The translations under genes were made by a program, and so were the position numbers. A DNA stretch of 64,000 nucleotides, taken from DASVEG01 sp035540495. GTDB lineage: Bacteria; Actinomycetota; Acidimicrobiia; Acidimicrobiales; CADCTF01. The DNA lies in NCBI GenBank assembly GCA_035540495.1, contig DATLGL010000060.1:62001-126000 (forward strand). The letters are read 5' to 3'. Position 1 is the stretch's first letter, and each line of letters begins with the position of its first letter. Below, piece by piece: positions 61,441 through 64,000 of the stretch. Below the pieces are notes generated by a model, which ran no database searches, was not told the origin of the DNA, and saw only the letters and a list, made by a program, of their open reading frames with translations.

Positions 61441-62091
61441 TCCGTCGACGCCTTCGAGGTGGGAGTGGTCGTTGTAGCGCTCCAAGCGCCAGTCGTCGTC
61501 GGGCGAGCCGACGGCGTGGACCCACTCGGTGATCGAGGTGTAGGCGGGCTGGCCGCTCATCCGCCGCCCGAGGGGGATGTGACCGAGGACGCGGAAGGCC
61601 GCGTCGATGATCCCGCCGTGGCAGGCGATGATCACGGTGCGGCCCGCGTGCTCGTCGATCAGCTGGTGGAGCCGCCGTCCGGTGCGGGCGACGAACTCCG
61701 CCCACGACTCGGACCCGGGGCTCCAGGCCTCGTACACCGACAGCTTCGCCCCGTCGCGGCCGTACCTCTCCCGGTACTCGTCGAAGGTCATCCCGTCGAT
61801 GTCGTCGCCAGGGTGGACTTCACAGAGATCACAGTGCTGGTCCCACTCCGGATGGTCGAACACCGGGGCGATCGCCGCGGCTGTCTCGACGGCTCGCGGC
61901 AGCACGGACGACACCAGCACCGGCTCCTCGCCGAACTCACCGGTGCGATCGAGGCGGGCGGCGAGAGCTGCCACCTGAGCCTTGCCGACCTCGGACAGGC
62001 CGGTGTCGCCCTTCATCCCGGGGATGATCTTGAGGTTGTACGCCTCGGGATGTCCGTGGCGGATGAGGACGAGGCGGGTGTGCTCGGTCAC
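61429..62091 (-). CDS. Histidine phosphatase family protein
   Basis: A 220-residue phosphoglycerate-mutase-like phosphatase. The catalytic RHG is in LVLIRHGHPEA (about residues 8-18), and the second catalytic His lies in VIIACHGGII (about 155). An unusual QHCDLCEVH segment (around residue 84) is shared with the neighbour. The substrate is unknown. The stop lies 26 bases past the SPFH gene, and its own start is 5 bases from the second phosphatase. Confidence 0.9.
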   Translation of the reverse strand: MTEHTRLVLIRHGHPEAYNLKIIPGMKGDTGLSEVGKAQVAALAARLDRTGEFGEEPVLVSSVLPRAVETAAAIAPVFDHPEWDQHCDLCEVHPGDDIDGMTFDEYRERYGRDGAKLSVYEAWSPGSESWAEFVARTGRRLHQLIDEHAGRTVIIACHGGIIDAAFRVLGHIPLGRRMSGQPAYTSITEWVHAVGSPDDDWRLERYNDHSHLEGVDGPTA

Positions 62092-62095
62092 GCGC

Positions 62096-62764
62096 TCATG
62101 CTGCCAGCGTCTCGAGATGAGCGGCGTCGTTGAGCCGGCGAAGCGTCCACCGCGGGAACCGCCAGTGTGGGAAGCCCGTATCGAGAAGGTCGTCCTCCGT
62201 CGTCCACTCGGTGATCGACGTCGGCGTCACGGCGAGGTCGAAGTGGCGCCTGATCGGCAGCTCGCCGAACGCGACGAGTGAGGCCTGCACCACCTCGCCG
62301 TGGGTGACGACGATCGCAGTCGCTCCGATGTTCGCCTGTGCGATCTCGAACAACGCAGCTCCGGAGCGGGCAAGCAGCCCGATCCACGGCTCGTTCCCCT
62401 GCTCGTACGCTGTGTAGACACCGGCACCGGGGACCTGGTTCGACCAGAGCTCCTTCACGGGGATCGCATCGAGCTCCGGAGGGAAGTGATACGAGCACAG
62501 CCCGCAGTGCTGCTTGATGGATGACGAGTCGCTCCCGAGAGCCGCACCCACGATCTCCGCAGTCTCGATCGCCCGAGGCAGCGTCGACGCGTACAGACGT
62601 GCGGCTGTCGCCCATGGAGCGGCGGCAAGTCGCTGCGCGAGGCGCTCGGCCTGCGCGCGCCCATCGTCGGTGATGCCGCCATCTCCTCTGGGGCCTCCCG
62701 TGATCCCGTCGACGTGGTGCTGCGGAGCGGCATGACGAACGAGGATGACGCGTGTGGTGCCCAT
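62096..62764 (-). CDS. Histidine phosphatase family protein, tandem paralogue
   Basis: A 222-residue paralogue of its downstream neighbour. RHA in VILVRHAAPQHH (about residues 6-17) replaces RHG, and the distal His is in IVVTHGEVV (about 150). QHCGLCSYH (around residue 85) is the counterpart of QHCDLCEVH. The two genes look like an old duplication with divergence. RHA in place of RHG may alter or reduce activity. Both may be co-transcribed with the CoxE-like gene upstream. Confidence 0.88.
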   Translation of the reverse strand: MGTTRVILVRHAAPQHHVDGITGGPRGDGGITDDGRAQAERLAQRLAAAPWATAARLYASTLPRAIETAEIVGAALGSDSSSIKQHCGLCSYHFPPELDAIPVKELWSNQVPGAGVYTAYEQGNEPWIGLLARSGAALFEIAQANIGATAIVVTHGEVVQASLVAFGELPIRRHFDLAVTPTSITEWTTEDDLLDTGFPHWRFPRWTLRRLNDAAHLETLAA

Positions 62765-62812
62765 GAGGCGCCGGACGCTACCGACGAATGCCCGGTCGCC
62801 GTCCAGGGGTTT

Positions 62813-64000
62813 TCAGCTGGCGAGCTGCTCGACGAAGCGCTCGAGCTGCTTGAGGTTGCGGCACTCGAACACACCGTCGCAGTGGGCGCCGTACTCGCTG
62901 ACGATCGAGTCGCCCGTGTCCCAGTACGACCGCGGCTCGGGGTTCAGCCAGTAGACGTGGCGGGCCCGCTTCTCGATCTCCTTGACGACCCAGGCTTGCG
63001 ACGCGTGGTAGTTGTTCCGCGCGTCGCCGAGGAGGATCACCGAGCTCTTCTTGGTGATCTCCTTCCCCCACTTGTTCCAGAACGTCTCGAACGCGTGGCC
63101 GTAGTCGGAGTGGCCGTCGACCCAGATGACGTCGGCCTCCGTGTTGATGCGATGGATGGCGTCCTGGATGTCTTCGATGCCGTCGAAGAAGCGCGTCACC
63201 TCGTCGATGCCGTCGATGAACACGAACGATCGCACCTTCGAGAACTGCGAGTTCATCGCGTAGACGAACTGCAGCGTGAACCGAGCGAAGGCGGCGACCG
63301 ATCCCGAGATGTCGGCGATCACGATGATCTCCGGCTTCGACGGACGCGGGTACTTGAACTTCGGCTCGGCCGGCACGCCGCCGTACGAGAGCGAGTGGCG
63401 GACGGTGTTGCGGAAGTCGAGCGGGCCTTTGCGTCCGTGTCGGCGCTTGCGGGCCAGTCGCACGGCGAGCTTCCGGGTGAGCGGATAGATCGCGCGGCGG
63501 AGCATCGTGAGCTCCTCACGCGTCGCGTGCATGAAGTCGACCTCTTCGGGGAGCGGCTTCCGCAGCGTCTTCGCCATGGCCTCTGCGCCACGGTCGGCGA
63601 CCAGGCGGCGGCGGATCTCCGCCTCGATCTCCTTCTTGAGGAAGTCGATGCGCGACTCGTACTCGTCCTTCGTGAGTCGCTCTTCGAGCTCCGTCATGCC
63701 GCCGTCTGCGTCGTTCTGCGCCTGCTCGAGGAGGCGCTCGAGCAGGCCGTCGAGGTCGAGGTTCCGCAGCGTCCGGTAGAGGTAGTAGGTGCCGCCGACC
63801 GGCCGGCCCGGCTCCATCCCCGAGAAGCGCTGGACGGCCTGCTGCGCGATGGCGCGCATCATCGCCTCGTCGGCGTTCTGCAGCGCCTTGTAGAGCATCT
63901 CCGCCAGCTCTTCCGGTGTGAGACCCTCGAGGCCGCCGCCGGCCTGGTCGCCCTGCTGGCCGAGAAGCTCCTCGATCGCCTTCGCCAGCTGCTCCTCGTC
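62813..64000 (-). CDS. CoxE-like VWA-domain protein, 5' end outside window
   Basis: At least 396 residues of the C-terminal part. A helical, charged region (LTPEELAEMLYKALQNADEAMM and onward) is followed by a von Willebrand-like domain. The MIDAS motif is VIADISGSVAAF, with SDYGHAFETFWNKW and VILLGDARNNYHA further on. CoxE-like proteins often work with MoxR ATPases in metal insertion or complex assembly; a MoxR gene would be expected beyond base 64000. The frame is open to the window edge. Confidence 0.88.
   Translation of the reverse strand, partial: DEEQLAKAIEELLGQQGDQAGGGLEGLTPEELAEMLYKALQNADEAMMRAIAQQAVQRFSGMEPGRPVGGTYYLYRTLRNLDLDGLLERLLEQAQNDADGGMTELEERLTKDEYESRIDFLKKEIEAEIRRRLVADRGAEAMAKTLRKPLPEEVDFMHATREELTMLRRAIYPLTRKLAVRLARKRRHGRKGPLDFRNTVRHSLSYGGVPAEPKFKYPRPSKPEIIVIADISGSVAAFARFTLQFVYAMNSQFSKVRSFVFIDGIDEVTRFFDGIEDIQDAIHRINTEADVIWVDGHSDYGHAFETFWNKWGKEITKKSSVILLGDARNNYHASQAWVVKEIEKRARHVYWLNPEPRSYWDTGDSIVSEYGAHCDGVFECRNLKQLERFVEQLAS

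Overview
The window is a gene-dense stretch of a high-G+C bacterial chromosome (roughly 65-70% G+C by eye). GTG and TTG starts are frequent, and many neighbouring genes overlap by 4 bases. The gene set points to an actinobacterium, perhaps of the Acidimicrobiia (inference): a BldD-type regulator, two F420-type luciferase-like oxidoreductases, class II DAHP synthase, a PAC2 protein, a FolP2-type protein and an actinobacterial Tad pilus locus. No gap between genes exceeds 300 bases. No CRISPR array, insertion sequence, prophage or rRNA was seen.

Layout. 1-4566 (minus): HIT protein, phoH, ybeY, corC-like and era (cut by the window edge). The phoH gene is interrupted by a class 3 intein with a LAGLIDADG endonuclease. 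4592-5383: a two-repeat unknown protein and a small helix-turn-helix protein. 5480-12948 (plus): a Tad/Flp pilus locus (cpaB, tadZ, tadA, tadB, tadC, pilin, three small TadE/G-like proteins, a LysM protein). 12958-17624 (minus): hrcA, dnaJ, rsmE, bldD-like and hemW, headed by a perfect CIRCE operator. 17719-24707: a diguanylate cyclase, then minus-strand photolyase, DoxX, uronate dehydrogenase-like, lepA and a 2-hydroxyacid dehydrogenase. 24779: rpsT with a bidirectional hairpin. 25126-34030 (minus): hydrolase, paired M16 peptidases, holA, folP2-like, comEC, comEA, a HEXXH protein and a thioredoxin-TPR protein. 34075-37858 (plus): APH-like kinase, PAC2, lipoprotein, F420-type oxidoreductase. 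37924-42077 (minus): acyl-AMP ligase and leuS. 42223-43113: tRNA-Ala, a PD-(D/E)XK endonuclease-like gene and a thioesterase. 43117-44313 (minus): rsfS, a 30-residue ORF and nadD. 44336-46782: serine hydrolase, MscS and DUF2277. 46796-48899 (minus): LLM oxidoreductase and HPPD. 49003-51995 (plus): Lrp regulator, class II DAHP synthase and an HTH/coiled-coil protein. 52076-57252 (plus): sulfate assimilation operon (sulfite reductase, cysC, cysH, cysD, cysN). 57245-59053 (minus): Ca/Na antiporter and an MscL-zinc ribbon fusion. 59125-61402 (plus): EEP nuclease, NfeD and SPFH. 61429-64000 (minus): two tandem histidine phosphatases and a CoxE-like VWA protein cut by the edge.

How it fits together. 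The minus-strand blocks are housekeeping operons for ribosome maturation, heat shock, DNA replication and transformation. The sulfate operon carries APS formation through sulfide in one transcription unit. The BldD-like protein keeps the c-di-GMP-binding signature, and a diguanylate cyclase with an inhibitory I-site lies about 3 kb away, which suggests local c-di-GMP control. Most notable are the PhoH class 3 intein, a CysH lacking one iron-sulfur cysteine, a shortened MscL fused to a zinc ribbon, CTG codons overlapping stops where no normal start exists, and a PD-(D/E)XK gene abutting tRNA-Ala.
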